The translations under genes and the position numbers were made by a program. The notes beneath the pieces are model-generated. The model did not search any database. It was not told the DNA's origin and saw nothing but the letters and a program-made list of their open reading frames with translations. From Streptomyces sp. P3 (GTDB lineage Bacteria > Actinomycetota > Actinomycetes > Streptomycetales > Streptomycetaceae), in the NCBI RefSeq assembly GCF_003032475.1, contig NZ_CP028369.1, forward strand, positions 7,502,001-7,566,000: a DNA stretch of 64,000 nucleotides. The letters are read 5' to 3'. Shown one piece after another: positions 41,920 through 50,168 of this stretch (the stretch's first letter is position 1; every line of letters starts with the position of its first letter).

Positions 41920-42228
41920 AGGCCTGTGGGCACGCGCTGTGACCGGCGCGACGCGGGACGCCGGTCATGACGCGCGGCCGCACCGGGTACTCAGAACCCC
42001 GGGGGCACGAACCGCCCCGCACGAGCGCCCCGTCCCGTGCGAGCGCCGGGCCCCGTACGGGACGTCACGCACCACCCGGCCCACGACGGCGTCCGGTGGC
42101 CGCGGGCGGCACGGCGCCCGGTGGCCGCGGCGGCACCGGACGGCAGACACGCACCAGACGCAGCACCAGACGCAGCATCAGACGCGGCATCAGACGCGGC
42201 ACCAGGTATGGACTGCACGGAGGGCCAC
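41920..42228. other. intergenic region upstream of the aminotransferase-like gene
   Basis: These 309 bases hold no convincing gene. Their main feature is the 12-bp tandem array at 42144-42202. The frame of the next gene is open through most of it, so an N-terminal extension cannot be fully excluded. Confidence 0.45.
42144..42202. repeat. tandem CAGACGCAGCAC repeats
   Basis: One 11-bp and four 12-bp units (CAGACGCAGCAC, then -CAT, then CAGACGCGGCAT and -CAC) lie head to tail, ending 26 bases before the ATG at 42229. If translated in the frame of the next gene they would encode DAAPDAASDAASDAA. Confidence 0.85.
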
Positions 42229-43476
42229 ATGCGGCGGACGGAACCGGAGGACCACGGCCCCGTCCGCTACGGCCCGCCGCTCCCCCCGGACGGCCTGCCC
42301 GTGCTGCCCGAACTCGCCTCGGTGCTCGCCGGGGCCGCCGGCCGCCCCGACGGCGAGCCGGTCGGCGGCGGCCGCGCCCTCCTCGACGCCGCCCGGGGCT
42401 ACTGGGCCCGGCGCGGCGGCCCCGCAGAACCGGGACGGGTCGTCGCCGGGCCCGGAGCTCCCGCCCTGCTGCTCGCGCTGACCGCCGCCCTAGGCGGCGA
42501 CGTCCTGGTCCCGCGGCCCTGCGCGGCCTGGTGGGGGCCGTACGCCCGGCTGCTGGGCAGGCCCGTGTTCCACGTCGCGACGCCCGCGGAGTGCGGCGGC
42601 GTCCCGGACCCGTACGCCCTGCTGGAAACCGTGCGCCGGGTGCGTGCCGAGGGCGGTGACCCGCGCCTGCTGGTGCTGTCGGTCGCCGACGACCCGACCG
42701 CCACGGTGGCACCGCCCGAAGTGCTGCACGAGGCCGTGGAGGCCGCCGCGGGGGAGGGCCTGCACCTGGTCAGTGACGAGACCTGGCGCGACACCCTGCA
42801 CACCCCGCAGGACACCGTGCTGGTCAGCCCCGCGGAGATGCTGCCCGGGGAGGTCACCGTCGTCAGCGACCTGGCCGGAGCCCTGCTGCCCGTCGGCTGG
42901 CCGGCGGCCGTCGCCCGGTTCCCCGCCTCGGCCGCCGGTGACGCCCTGCACGCGCGCGTGCTCGACGTGCTGACGGCCCTCGACGCCCTGGTGGCCACGC
43001 CGGTCGCCGCCGCGGCCGCGTACGCCCTGACCGAGCCCGAGCCGGTCACCGCGCGCACGGCCGCCGCCGTCCGCCTGCACGCGCACGTGGCGCGGGAGAT
43101 GCACGCCGCCGTGGTCGCCGCGGGCGGCCTGGCCCTGCCGCCCCGGGCCGGCCGGCACCTCTACGCCGACCTCGGCCCGCTGCGCGACGCGCTGTCCGCC
43201 CACGGCGTCGGCGACGCACAGGAACTGGAGGACTTCCTCTCCGCCCGGCTCGGCATGCCCGCGCCGGGCGGACACCGCTTCGGGGACGACCTCAGCGCCC
43301 TGCACGTCCGGTTCTCCACCGGCATGCTGCTCAATGGCGCGGACGCCCGGCGCACGGAACGCCTCACCTCGCCCACACCGTGGGAACTGCCCCACGTGCA
43401 ACGTGCGTTGACGCTCATGAGGTCGGTCTTCGACGATCTCCGTGACGAAGCTCAGCGATGGGAGCCTCCTCGATGA
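42229..43476 (+). CDS. fold-type I aminotransferase-like protein lacking lysine
   Basis: The 415-residue protein follows the class I/II aminotransferase pattern: substrate-side GPPLPPDGLPVLPELASVL, the glycine-rich GPGAPALLLALTAALGG, the cofactor-binding LHLVSDETWRDTL (position of the usual DE-Y) and a late HVRFSTGMLLNG. At the place of the PLP-lysine the sequence is VVSDLAGALLPVGWPAAVARF, with Gly where Lys is expected. The entire protein contains no lysine. It therefore cannot form the normal internal aldimine and may be a binding or regulatory pseudoenzyme. GGAGGG precedes ATG 42229. It overlaps the MBL gene by four bases. Confidence 0.75.
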   Translation: MRRTEPEDHGPVRYGPPLPPDGLPVLPELASVLAGAAGRPDGEPVGGGRALLDAARGYWARRGGPAEPGRVVAGPGAPALLLALTAALGGDVLVPRPCAAWWGPYARLLGRPVFHVATPAECGGVPDPYALLETVRRVRAEGGDPRLLVLSVADDPTATVAPPEVLHEAVEAAAGEGLHLVSDETWRDTLHTPQDTVLVSPAEMLPGEVTVVSDLAGALLPVGWPAAVARFPASAAGDALHARVLDVLTALDALVATPVAAAAAYALTEPEPVTARTAAAVRLHAHVAREMHAAVVAAGGLALPPRAGRHLYADLGPLRDALSAHGVGDAQELEDFLSARLGMPAPGGHRFGDDLSALHVRFSTGMLLNGADARRTERLTSPTPWELPHVQRALTLMRSVFDDLRDEAQRWEPPR

Positions 43477-44540
43477 CGCAGCAGTCCGAGTCGACCGCCA
43501 CCAGCACGGTGACCGGCGGGGCCGTCGCCGCCGTGCCGTCCCTGTCCCCCCTCGCGCCGGCGCCCGCCGTCCCGCCGCTCGCCGAACCCCGGCCGCCGGG
43601 CGAGCGCCGGGTGTGGCCGCGGACCTTCCACGACCGGCTCACCTCGCCGCTGCCCGGCCTCAAGGCCATCGCCCGGTTCGCCCGCGAAGGCTCCGTGCGC
43701 CCCGGCAAGGAGGGCCTCGCCGACATTCCCCGACTGCCCTTCGCGCCCGCCCCGCTGCCCCGCGTGGACGCCCGCACCCTCGCCGTCAGCTGGGCGGGGC
43801 ACGCCAGCTGGGTGGTGAGCATCGGCGGCCTGACCGTGCTGACCGACCCGGTGTGGTCCCGCCGCATCCTCGGCACCCCGGCCCGGATCACCCCCGTGGG
43901 CGTCCCCTGGGCCGCGCTGCCGCGCGTCGACGCCGTCGTCATCAGCCACAACCACTACGACCACCTGGACGCCCCCACGCTGCGCCGCCTCCCGCGCGAC
44001 ACCCCGGTGTTCGTGCCGGCCGGGCTCGGGCGGTGGTTCCTGCGCCGCCGGTTCACCCGGGTCACCGAGCTGGACTGGTGGGAGGCGGCCGAACTGTCCG
44101 GCGTGCGCTTCGACTTCGTGCCCTCGCACCACTGGTCCAAGCGCAGCCTCACCGACACCTGTCACTCCCTCTGGGGCGGCTGGGTGCTCACCGCCCCGGA
44201 CGGCCGGCGCGTCTACTTCGCCGGGGACACCGGCTACGGCCACTGGTTCTCCCGTATCGGCCGACGTCACCCCGGCATCGACCTGGCACTGCTGCCGATC
44301 GGCGCCTACGACCCCCGCTGGTGGCTCAGCGACGTGCACTGCGACCCGGAGGAGGCGGTCCGCGCCGCCCTCGACCTCGGCGCACGGCGCATGGCGCCCA
44401 TGCACTGGGGCACCTTCGTGCTCTCCGCCGAGCCCGTCCTCGAGCCCCTCACGCGCGTGCGTGCCGCCTGGCAGCAGACGGGCCTGGATCGCGACGACCT
44501 GTGGGACCTGCCGGTGGGAGGCTCGCGGGTACTGGACTAG
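43473..44540 (+). CDS. MBL-fold metallo-hydrolase (NAPE-PLD/UlaG-like)
   Basis: The 355-residue metallo-beta-lactamase-fold protein has the metal motif VVISHNHYDHLDAPTL (HxHxDH, about residue 170). FDFVPSHHWSKRSLTD, YFAGDTGYGHWF and APMHWGTFVLS supply the later ligands. The N-terminal extension RVWPRTFHDRLTSPLPG is typical of the N-acyl-phosphatidylethanolamine phospholipase D-like branch, which hydrolyses phosphodiesters in lipids. The start overlaps the lysine-free aminotransferase-like gene, so the two are co-translated. The true substrate is unknown. Confidence 0.87.
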   Translation: MTQQSESTATSTVTGGAVAAVPSLSPLAPAPAVPPLAEPRPPGERRVWPRTFHDRLTSPLPGLKAIARFAREGSVRPGKEGLADIPRLPFAPAPLPRVDARTLAVSWAGHASWVVSIGGLTVLTDPVWSRRILGTPARITPVGVPWAALPRVDAVVISHNHYDHLDAPTLRRLPRDTPVFVPAGLGRWFLRRRFTRVTELDWWEAAELSGVRFDFVPSHHWSKRSLTDTCHSLWGGWVLTAPDGRRVYFAGDTGYGHWFSRIGRRHPGIDLALLPIGAYDPRWWLSDVHCDPEEAVRAALDLGARRMAPMHWGTFVLSAEPVLEPLTRVRAAWQQTGLDRDDLWDLPVGGSRVLD

Positions 44541-44616
44541 TTGTATTGACCACACGCGTTCCGCAAGCGTTGTCGACAGAGGGCGGTGAAGAGGTGGTCG
44601 AGGTCAGCGGCGCGTC

Positions 44617-44964
44617 GTGGAACGGGGGGATGCAAGCCGCCCCGCCGACGGACCCGTCGCCTGGACCGGCCACGACGATCTCGCCGAGGCCGCCGCGGCG
44701 ACCCTTACCGAGGAGGGCCGCTTCGAGGGGCCCACCCCACCGCTCACCGGTCCGGCGGCGCTCGACTTCGACGCCGTCGCCGAGACGGCGGCCCAGGTCA
44801 CCGGGCGGCACGGTGCCCCCGCCCCGATCGCCGACCTGATGCTGAGCATCTTCGCGGCGGCGCGCAATGGTGAGTTCACCGCCGACGACCCGACCCTGGC
44901 CGGATTGATCGGTCGAGAGCCCGCCACCTTCCGCATGCTGCTGGAGCACACCTGGGCCGAATAG
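44617..44964 (+). pseudogene. C-terminal remnant of an NmrA-family NAD(P)-binding oxidoreductase
   Basis: The 115-codon frame reads PADGPVAWTGHDDLAEAAA, then FEGPTPPLTGPAALDFDAVAE, then IADLMLSIFAAARNGEFTADDPTL, then IGREPATFRMLL. This is the C-terminal half of NmrA/YtfG-type short-chain reductases. The Rossmann half (about 160 residues) is absent, and about 20 residues between TGR and HGAPAP also appear deleted. A GTG lies at 44617, but a NAD-binding function is impossible. It is a relic between two MBL-gene neighbourhoods. Confidence 0.62.
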
Positions 44965-45159
44965 CCCCGGTGGGGGCGCACACCCGCCGCCATGTGCGCC
45001 GTCCTCGGCCTCAGTAGCCGGTGCGCCCGCCTGCTCGACCGGGTGCAGAGTCGGATCGACGGCATCTCGCCGCGGCCAAGAAGAGCGTGGGCCCGCAAGG
45101 ACGCACAGGCGAACGCACCATCATCGTCTCCTGAAACACACATCCCCGATGACACACGC

Positions 45160-45199
45160 GTCCCTGACGCCCGAGGCCTTCGCTCCGGACGTCAGGGAC
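45160..45199. terminator. inverted repeat downstream of the DedA gene
   Basis: GTCCCTGACG at 45160-45169 pairs perfectly with CGTCAGGGAC at 45190-45199. It lies just past the DedA stop on the minus strand. The surrounding 44965-45232 holds no gene. Confidence 0.5.
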
Positions 45200-45232
45200 C
45201 CGCTCATTCGCACCGCCGCTGGACCGGGGCTC

Positions 45233-45862
45233 TCAGGCCGTCCGGGTCCCCCTGATGCGGCGCCACAGGCTCGGGGCCGCGCCGATCAGCACGGTCAGGG
45301 CGATCGCGGCGACCACGCCCTCCCACGGCTCGGGGAACAGCGAGCCGCCGAGAATGCCGATCAGCTGGTACGTCACCGCCCAGGCGAGACAGGCCGGGAG
45401 GTTGCCGCGCGAGAAACGGCGCAGCGGCCACTTCGCCATCAGGCAGGCCAGCATCACCGGGATGCGTCCCGCCGGCACCAGCCGGGACAGCACCAGCACC
45501 GCCGTGCCGTGGTCGGCGAGTTTCCCCTGCGCCTGCGCCAGCCGATCCTCGGGCGCCCGCGAGCGGATCGCCTCCAGCCAGCGCGAGCCGTTCTTCGACC
45601 CCATCCCGCGCCGCCCCAGCCAGTACAGGGCCGCGTCTCCGCAGAACGCGGCCAGCGACGCCGTCACGAACACCAGGAGCAGGGAGAACGGCGCCTTCTG
45701 GTGGAACGCGACCACGGCCGCCGTACTCACCAGCGCACCCGTCGGCACCACCGGCACCAGCGCCCCGATCAGCACCAGCAGGAACAGCGACGGATAGCCG
45801 AGCGCCTGTTGCGTGGCCTCGGTCGGTATGACCGTCGTGACCGCGGTGGCCGCGAGAGTCAC
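45233..45862 (-). CDS. DedA-family membrane protein
   Basis: The 209-residue integral membrane protein belongs to the DedA/SNARE-associated family, now regarded as lipid scramblases or transporters. Hydrophobic segments occur near residues 25-60, 62-85, 135-160 and 170-195. The conserved motifs are FCGDAALYWLGRRGMGSK and LVLSRLVPAGRIPVMLACLMAKWPLRRF, which include the G-x-D and R-x-x-P-x-x-R-x-P-type elements. The GTG start has GGAGGAGG and overlaps the upstream MBL gene by four bases, so the two form an operon. Confidence 0.88.
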   Translation of the reverse strand: MTLAATAVTTVIPTEATQQALGYPSLFLLVLIGALVPVVPTGALVSTAAVVAFHQKAPFSLLLVFVTASLAAFCGDAALYWLGRRGMGSKNGSRWLEAIRSRAPEDRLAQAQGKLADHGTAVLVLSRLVPAGRIPVMLACLMAKWPLRRFSRGNLPACLAWAVTYQLIGILGGSLFPEPWEGVVAAIALTVLIGAAPSLWRRIRGTRTA

Positions 45863-46632
45863 CGTGCCTCCTCCAGGCGCACGCTCTCCCCGTGCCCGAG
45901 CCGGTGCACGGCCACGCCCGGCGCACGCTCCGCCGCGAGCCGCACGAACTCCTCGCCGGGCGCGTGGAACTCGTGCGGCCGCACCGCGTCCATGCCGATC
46001 GGCCAGTACGTGCCGTAGTGCACCGGCACCGCGCTGCGCGGTCCCAGCCGGGCCAGCGCCTCGGCCGCCCGCCCCGCGTCCAGGTGCCCCTCGCCCAGAT
46101 GCGGGCCCCAGCCGCCCACCGGCAGCAGCGCCACGTCGACCGGCCCGACCTCCTCGGCCATGTCCTCGAACAGGCCGGTGTCCCCGGCGAAGTACGTCCG
46201 TGCCGCGCCCTCGACGACGTACCCGAGCGCGGGGGAGGAGCGTCGGCCGACCGGCAGCCGCCGTCCGTCGTGCCGCGCGGGCACCGCCCGTATCCGGACC
46301 CCGCCCACGGTCGTCTCGTCGCCCGGCTCCATCTCGCTCAGCCGCAGATGCCGCAGCCGCTTCAGCCCGGGCACGGCGCGCGGCGCGCCCCGGGGCACCA
46401 GCAGGCGCGTGCCCGGCGCGAGGCGCGCCAGCGACGGCACATGCAGATGGTCGGCGTGCAGGTGCGAGACGAGCGCGACGTCGGCGTTCCAGGCCCCGGG
46501 CGGGGGCAGGGCGCCCCGACGGCGGCGCAGATGTGCGAGCCGGCGCACGAACAAGGGGTCGGTGAGCACACGCACGTCCGAATCCTCGACCGTGCAGGTC
46601 GCGTGACCCCACCACGTGATCTCCACCGGCAC
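45859..46632 (-). CDS. MBL-fold metallo-hydrolase (UlaG-like)
   Basis: The 257-residue protein starts EITWWGHATCTVED and has the metal motif LVSHLHADHLHVPSL. It continues with VPARHDGRRLPVG, YFAGDTGLFEDMAEE and VPVHYGTYWPIGMD, which complete the metal site. It is a shorter relative of the MBL protein at 43473. GTG 46632 has GGAGG seven bases upstream. It is the first gene of a two-gene operon with the DedA-family gene, suggesting a membrane-lipid or envelope role. Confidence 0.87.
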   Translation of the reverse strand: MPVEITWWGHATCTVEDSDVRVLTDPLFVRRLAHLRRRRGALPPPGAWNADVALVSHLHADHLHVPSLARLAPGTRLLVPRGAPRAVPGLKRLRHLRLSEMEPGDETTVGGVRIRAVPARHDGRRLPVGRRSSPALGYVVEGAARTYFAGDTGLFEDMAEEVGPVDVALLPVGGWGPHLGEGHLDAGRAAEALARLGPRSAVPVHYGTYWPIGMDAVRPHEFHAPGEEFVRLAAERAPGVAVHRLGHGESVRLEEAR

Positions 46633-46716
46633 CTCTTTGCCTCCTTCGCGCGACTCCCCGAAGCCTACGGGCAGGAGTAGGGTCGGCGACTGAACCCGGA
46701 GGTGAGGGGGGACGCC

Positions 46717-47127
46717 ATGGGACCGCTGCGGGTCATGCGGGTCACCGCGATCGCGAGTCTGACGCCGCTCGAGGAACTGGACGCCGATCCCTTCCTGGTG
46801 GACTCCCGCAGCCAGCACGCGATGTGCGCGCGGTGGGCCGCGGAGCGCGGACACGTCGTCAGCCGGGAACTGCTGGTGCGCGGACTGCGCGCGGACCACA
46901 GCGTGCTGTGGGACGGGGTGGTGCCCGGCGTCGACCTGTTCGTCGCGCCGAGCCGCCGGGTGCTGGAGAGCGCGCTGTCGTCCGTCGACGAGTTCACCGC
47001 CGAGTGCGTGCGGCGCGGGGTGCGCGTGGAGACGGTCGGCAGCGCCGAGCCCGCTTACGACGCACAGATGAAGGCCCGGGTGCACCGCAGGCTGTCCATG
47101 CCGACGGCGGGCTACGACGGACGGTAG
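46717..47127 (+). CDS. conserved hypothetical protein (recombinase-like N-terminus)
   Basis: The 136-residue protein resembles a small alpha/beta domain: VTAIASLTPLEELDADPFLVDSR, then HVVSRELLVRGLRADHSVLW and VDLFVAPSRRVLESALSSVDEFTAECVRRGVRVETVG. The order of strands and helices slightly recalls a serine-recombinase catalytic domain, but the nucleophile serine signature is not present. GGGGGG precedes ATG 46717; GTG 46702 and ATG 46735 are in frame. I do not know its function. Confidence 0.65.
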   Translation: MGPLRVMRVTAIASLTPLEELDADPFLVDSRSQHAMCARWAAERGHVVSRELLVRGLRADHSVLWDGVVPGVDLFVAPSRRVLESALSSVDEFTAECVRRGVRVETVGSAEPAYDAQMKARVHRRLSMPTAGYDGR

Positions 47128-47243
47128 GCGCGCGGTGGCCTGTGGTCCGGCCCAGGCCGCAGGGCGGCTGCGGGGCTCGTCGATGCCGGTGAGCGGGGGA
47201 TCCGCACGCCGGCCCCGATCCCCGGGGTGACCCCCGCCGCGGT

Positions 47244-49427
47244 ATGGCAGGGTGGAGGACGGCTCCCACGGGCGTCGGGGCCGGAACGCGAGGTGTACGG
47301 GGCGTGCGTGGGGTGCGATGGCGGCGGGCCGTCAGTCAGGCCGGGCGGAGCGTCACGGTGTGGGCCGTCTCCACCCTGACGATGCTCGTGCTGGCGGGGA
47401 TCCTGCCGGACTTCCGGCTGCAGTCGCCCGACGGCGACAGCGCCACCACCATCGCCGTGACCGCCGCCGTCGGCGCGGGCGTCTTCGGCGTGCTGTCCGC
47501 CCTCGCCTGGCCGCTGCTGGTCCGCCTCCTGCTGCTCGTGCCGGCCCTCGTCCTCGGCCTGCTGGTGTTCTTCCTCAACGGCTCGCTGCTGCTCCTCGCC
47601 CTGCGGCTGAACCCCTCCGGGCAGAGCGAGGCGGCCCCCGAGACCGCCGTCATCGTCGCCGCCGTGATGTCCGCCGTCGCCTCCGCGACGGGCGCGGCGC
47701 TGGCCGTGCGCGACGACGACGCCTACCGCCGCCGCCTGTACCGCCTCGCCGACCGCCGGCGCAGAGGCGGCCCCGCCTGCCCCGCCACTCACGGCACCGT
47801 CTTCCTCCAGCTCGACGGTGTGGGCCACGACGTGCTGGTCGCGGCCGTGCGCAAGGGGCTGATGCCGACCGTCGCGCGGTGGCTGGGCGGCGCGCCGGCC
47901 GAAGGCAGCGCCGGCGCACCGGGGAGCGCGCCGCGGGCCACGCACCGCCTCACCCGCTGGCGCACCGACTGGTCCAGTCAGACAGGCGCCAGCCAGCTCG
48001 GCATCCTGCACGGCAGCAACCACGACGTGCCCGCCTTCCGCTGGTACGAGAAGGACACCGGGGAGGTGATGGTCTGCAACCGTCCGACCAGCGCCGCCGA
48101 ACTCCAGCGCCGCGCGGTCGAACGCACCGGTGACGGCGGGCTGCTGTCCGCCGACGGCGCAAGCCGCGGCAACCTGTTCAGCGGCGGCGCCGACGAACAG
48201 GCGCTCGTGCTGTCCATAGCCACCCGCCGGCGCAGCCGGGAGACCCGCTCCCGGGCCGGCTACTTCGCCTACTTCAGCGACCCGGCCAACGCCGTCCGTA
48301 CCGCGCTGTCGTTCGTCGCCGAGGTCGTCCGTGAGGTCGCGCAGTCCACCCGCGCCAGGCTGCGCGGCGACCGCCCACGCGTCGGCCGCGGGGGCCTCTA
48401 CCCCTTCGTCCGCGCCTTCGCGACCGTCGTCGAACGGGACGTCGTGGTGGCCGCGGTGATGGGCGACATGCTCGCCGGGCGCAGCGCCGTCTACGCCGAC
48501 CTGGTGGCGTACGACGAGGTCGCGCACCACTCCGGACCGCTCGGCCGGGACACCGAGCAGGTCCTCGGCCGGCTCGACCGGGCGCTCGCGCTGATCGAGA
48601 CCGTCGCCGAGCACGCCCCCCGCCCCTACCGGATCGTCGTCCTCTCCGACCACGGCCAGAGTCCCGGCGAAACGTTTCAGGCCCGTTACGGCCTCACCCT
48701 GGGCGACCTGGTGCGGGCCGGCTGCGGACTGCCGGTGCCGCGCAGGGCGCAACGCACCCACAGCGGCGCCGAGGCCCGCGCGGCCGTCCGCGCCGCGCTG
48801 CGCCGTCCCGTCGAGGAGACGGCCGGCGGCCGAGAGCCGTCCGGCCGCCGCCCGGAGCCGGTCGTGCTGGCCTCCGGCAACCTCGGCCTGATCTCCTTCC
48901 CGGACGTCGCGCACCGGATGAGCAAGGAGGAGATCGACGCCCGTCACCCCGCGCTGCTGTCCACCCTCGCGAACCATCCCGGCGTCGGCTTCCTGCTGGT
49001 GCGCAGCGAGGAGCACGGCGCGGTCGTCCTCGGCGCGTACGGCGCGCAGATCCCTCTCGACCGGCTCGACGAAGACCCCGGCCCGCTGGCCGCGTTCGGG
49101 CCCGGCGCGGCCGACGCCGTGCGCCGCACCCACACCTTCCCGCACACCGCCGACATCATGGTCAACTCCTGCCACGACCCGGCCGACGGCGAGGTCCTCG
49201 CCTTCGAGGAGCAGATCGGCTCGCACGGCGGCCTCGGCGGCGCCCAGGCCCGGCCGTTCCTGCTGTCCCCGCTGGCCCTGTCCGCGCCGGCCGGGCACGG
49301 CGAGGAACTCGTCGGCGCGGAGCACGTGCACCGCGTGCTGCGCCGCTGGCTGCGCGAGTCCGACGGCCCCCAGGTCCCGCTGGAGACGGCACACGAGCGG
49401 CCCGCCCGGGAGGAACGCGCCGCCTGA
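47244..49427 (+). CDS. membrane-anchored alkaline-phosphatase-superfamily phosphodiesterase
   Basis: The 727-residue protein has an N-terminal holin-like membrane region with four hydrophobic helices (about residues 36-160, including TLTMLVLAGILPDF and LLVRLLLLVPALVLGLLVFF). A type I phosphodiesterase/alkaline-phosphatase-fold domain follows. Metal-site elements are FLQLDGVGHDVL near residue 190, WSSQTGASQLGILHGSN near 250, DLVAYDEVAHHSGPLG near 420 and VVLSDHGQSPGETF near 465. A late GSHGGLGGAQ completes the set. It may cleave phosphodiesters in teichoic acid or lipids. The start is uncertain: ATG 47244 lacks a ribosome binding site and internal GTGs exist. Confidence 0.8.
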   Translation: MAGWRTAPTGVGAGTRGVRGVRGVRWRRAVSQAGRSVTVWAVSTLTMLVLAGILPDFRLQSPDGDSATTIAVTAAVGAGVFGVLSALAWPLLVRLLLLVPALVLGLLVFFLNGSLLLLALRLNPSGQSEAAPETAVIVAAVMSAVASATGAALAVRDDDAYRRRLYRLADRRRRGGPACPATHGTVFLQLDGVGHDVLVAAVRKGLMPTVARWLGGAPAEGSAGAPGSAPRATHRLTRWRTDWSSQTGASQLGILHGSNHDVPAFRWYEKDTGEVMVCNRPTSAAELQRRAVERTGDGGLLSADGASRGNLFSGGADEQALVLSIATRRRSRETRSRAGYFAYFSDPANAVRTALSFVAEVVREVAQSTRARLRGDRPRVGRGGLYPFVRAFATVVERDVVVAAVMGDMLAGRSAVYADLVAYDEVAHHSGPLGRDTEQVLGRLDRALALIETVAEHAPRPYRIVVLSDHGQSPGETFQARYGLTLGDLVRAGCGLPVPRRAQRTHSGAEARAAVRAALRRPVEETAGGREPSGRRPEPVVLASGNLGLISFPDVAHRMSKEEIDARHPALLSTLANHPGVGFLLVRSEEHGAVVLGAYGAQIPLDRLDEDPGPLAAFGPGAADAVRRTHTFPHTADIMVNSCHDPADGEVLAFEEQIGSHGGLGGAQARPFLLSPLALSAPAGHGEELVGAEHVHRVLRRWLRESDGPQVPLETAHERPAREERAA

Positions 49428-49655
49428 GAGCGAAGACGCCCGACCGGCCCGCCGCTTCGACGAGTTCGTGCCGTGCCCGCAGCAGGTGCGACGTCCTGCG
49501 GGTGCGGCGCGAGCACGCCTGCGCGGCCGCCCCCGGGCCCGACGGCCGCCGTTCACGGCACGAGCACCGGTGTTGTCGGTGCGCTCGGGCGGAGTGTGAT
49601 CGGATGGGGGTGACGCAATCCCGTTTACCGGGATCCCCATGCGAAAGGAAGAACC

Positions 49656-50084
49656 GTGGCCACCACGCGCTCCGCACACACCGTCTGGGAAGGCAATCTG
49701 ATCGAGGGCAACGGGGTCGTGACCTTCGACTCCTCCGGCGCCATCGACCAGCAGCCCGTGACGTGGGCCGCCCGTACCCAGGAGGCGAACGGCAAGACCA
49801 GCCCCGAGGAGCTCATCGCGGCAGCCCACTCCAGCTGCTTCTCCATGGCCTTCTCGCACGCCCTGGCCGGTGCGGGCACGCCGCCCGCCAAGCTCGTCAC
49901 CTCGGCCGACGTGACCTTCCAGCCGGGCGAGGGCATCACCGGCATCCACCTGACCGTGGAGGGCACGGTGCCCGGCCTCGACGAGGACGGCTTCCTCGCC
50001 GCCGCCGAGCAGGCCAAGGTCAACTGCCCGGTCAGCCAGGCCCTGAAGGCCGTTCCGATCACGCTGTCGGCCAAGCTCGCCTGA
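49656..50084 (+). CDS. OsmC/Ohr-family peroxiredoxin-like protein
   Basis: The 142-residue protein detoxifies organic hydroperoxides in the OsmC branch. The peroxidatic cysteine is in AAHSSCFSMAFSHAL (near residue 61) and the resolving one in KVNCPVSQALKAV (near residue 124). The N-terminal HTVWEGNLIEGNGVV is typical of the actinobacterial OsmC type. AAAGGAAG precedes the GTG start. It is convergent with the small RHIM-like-motif gene. Confidence 0.92.
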   Translation: MATTRSAHTVWEGNLIEGNGVVTFDSSGAIDQQPVTWAARTQEANGKTSPEELIAAAHSSCFSMAFSHALAGAGTPPAKLVTSADVTFQPGEGITGIHLTVEGTVPGLDEDGFLAAAEQAKVNCPVSQALKAVPITLSAKLA

Positions 50085-50137
50085 CCGGCCGCCCTCGCCG
50101 GGCACGCCGGGCCGCCCCCGACGGACGGTCCGCGCGC

Positions 50138-50155
50138 CCGGCCCGGGCGGGCCGG
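50138..50155. terminator. hairpin between convergent osmC-like and RHIM-like-motif genes
   Basis: CCGGCCCG at 50138-50145 pairs with CGGGCCGG at 50148-50155 with a two-base spacer. It lies in the 84-base gap between two convergent stops. Confidence 0.45.
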
Positions 50156-50168
50156 CCCGCCTCGCGGT

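Noticed and set aside
38811..41933. A 1040-codon minus-strand open frame through the sigma gene and the repeat array
   Set aside because: It is antisense to the sigma-factor and secreted-protein genes and consists of Ser/Thr/Ala or Arg runs typical of GC-rich shadow frames.
49446..49560. Short Cys-containing plus-strand frame after the phosphodiesterase gene
   Set aside because: No start signal, no conserved zinc-binding spacing and it runs into Arg/Ala-rich sequence.
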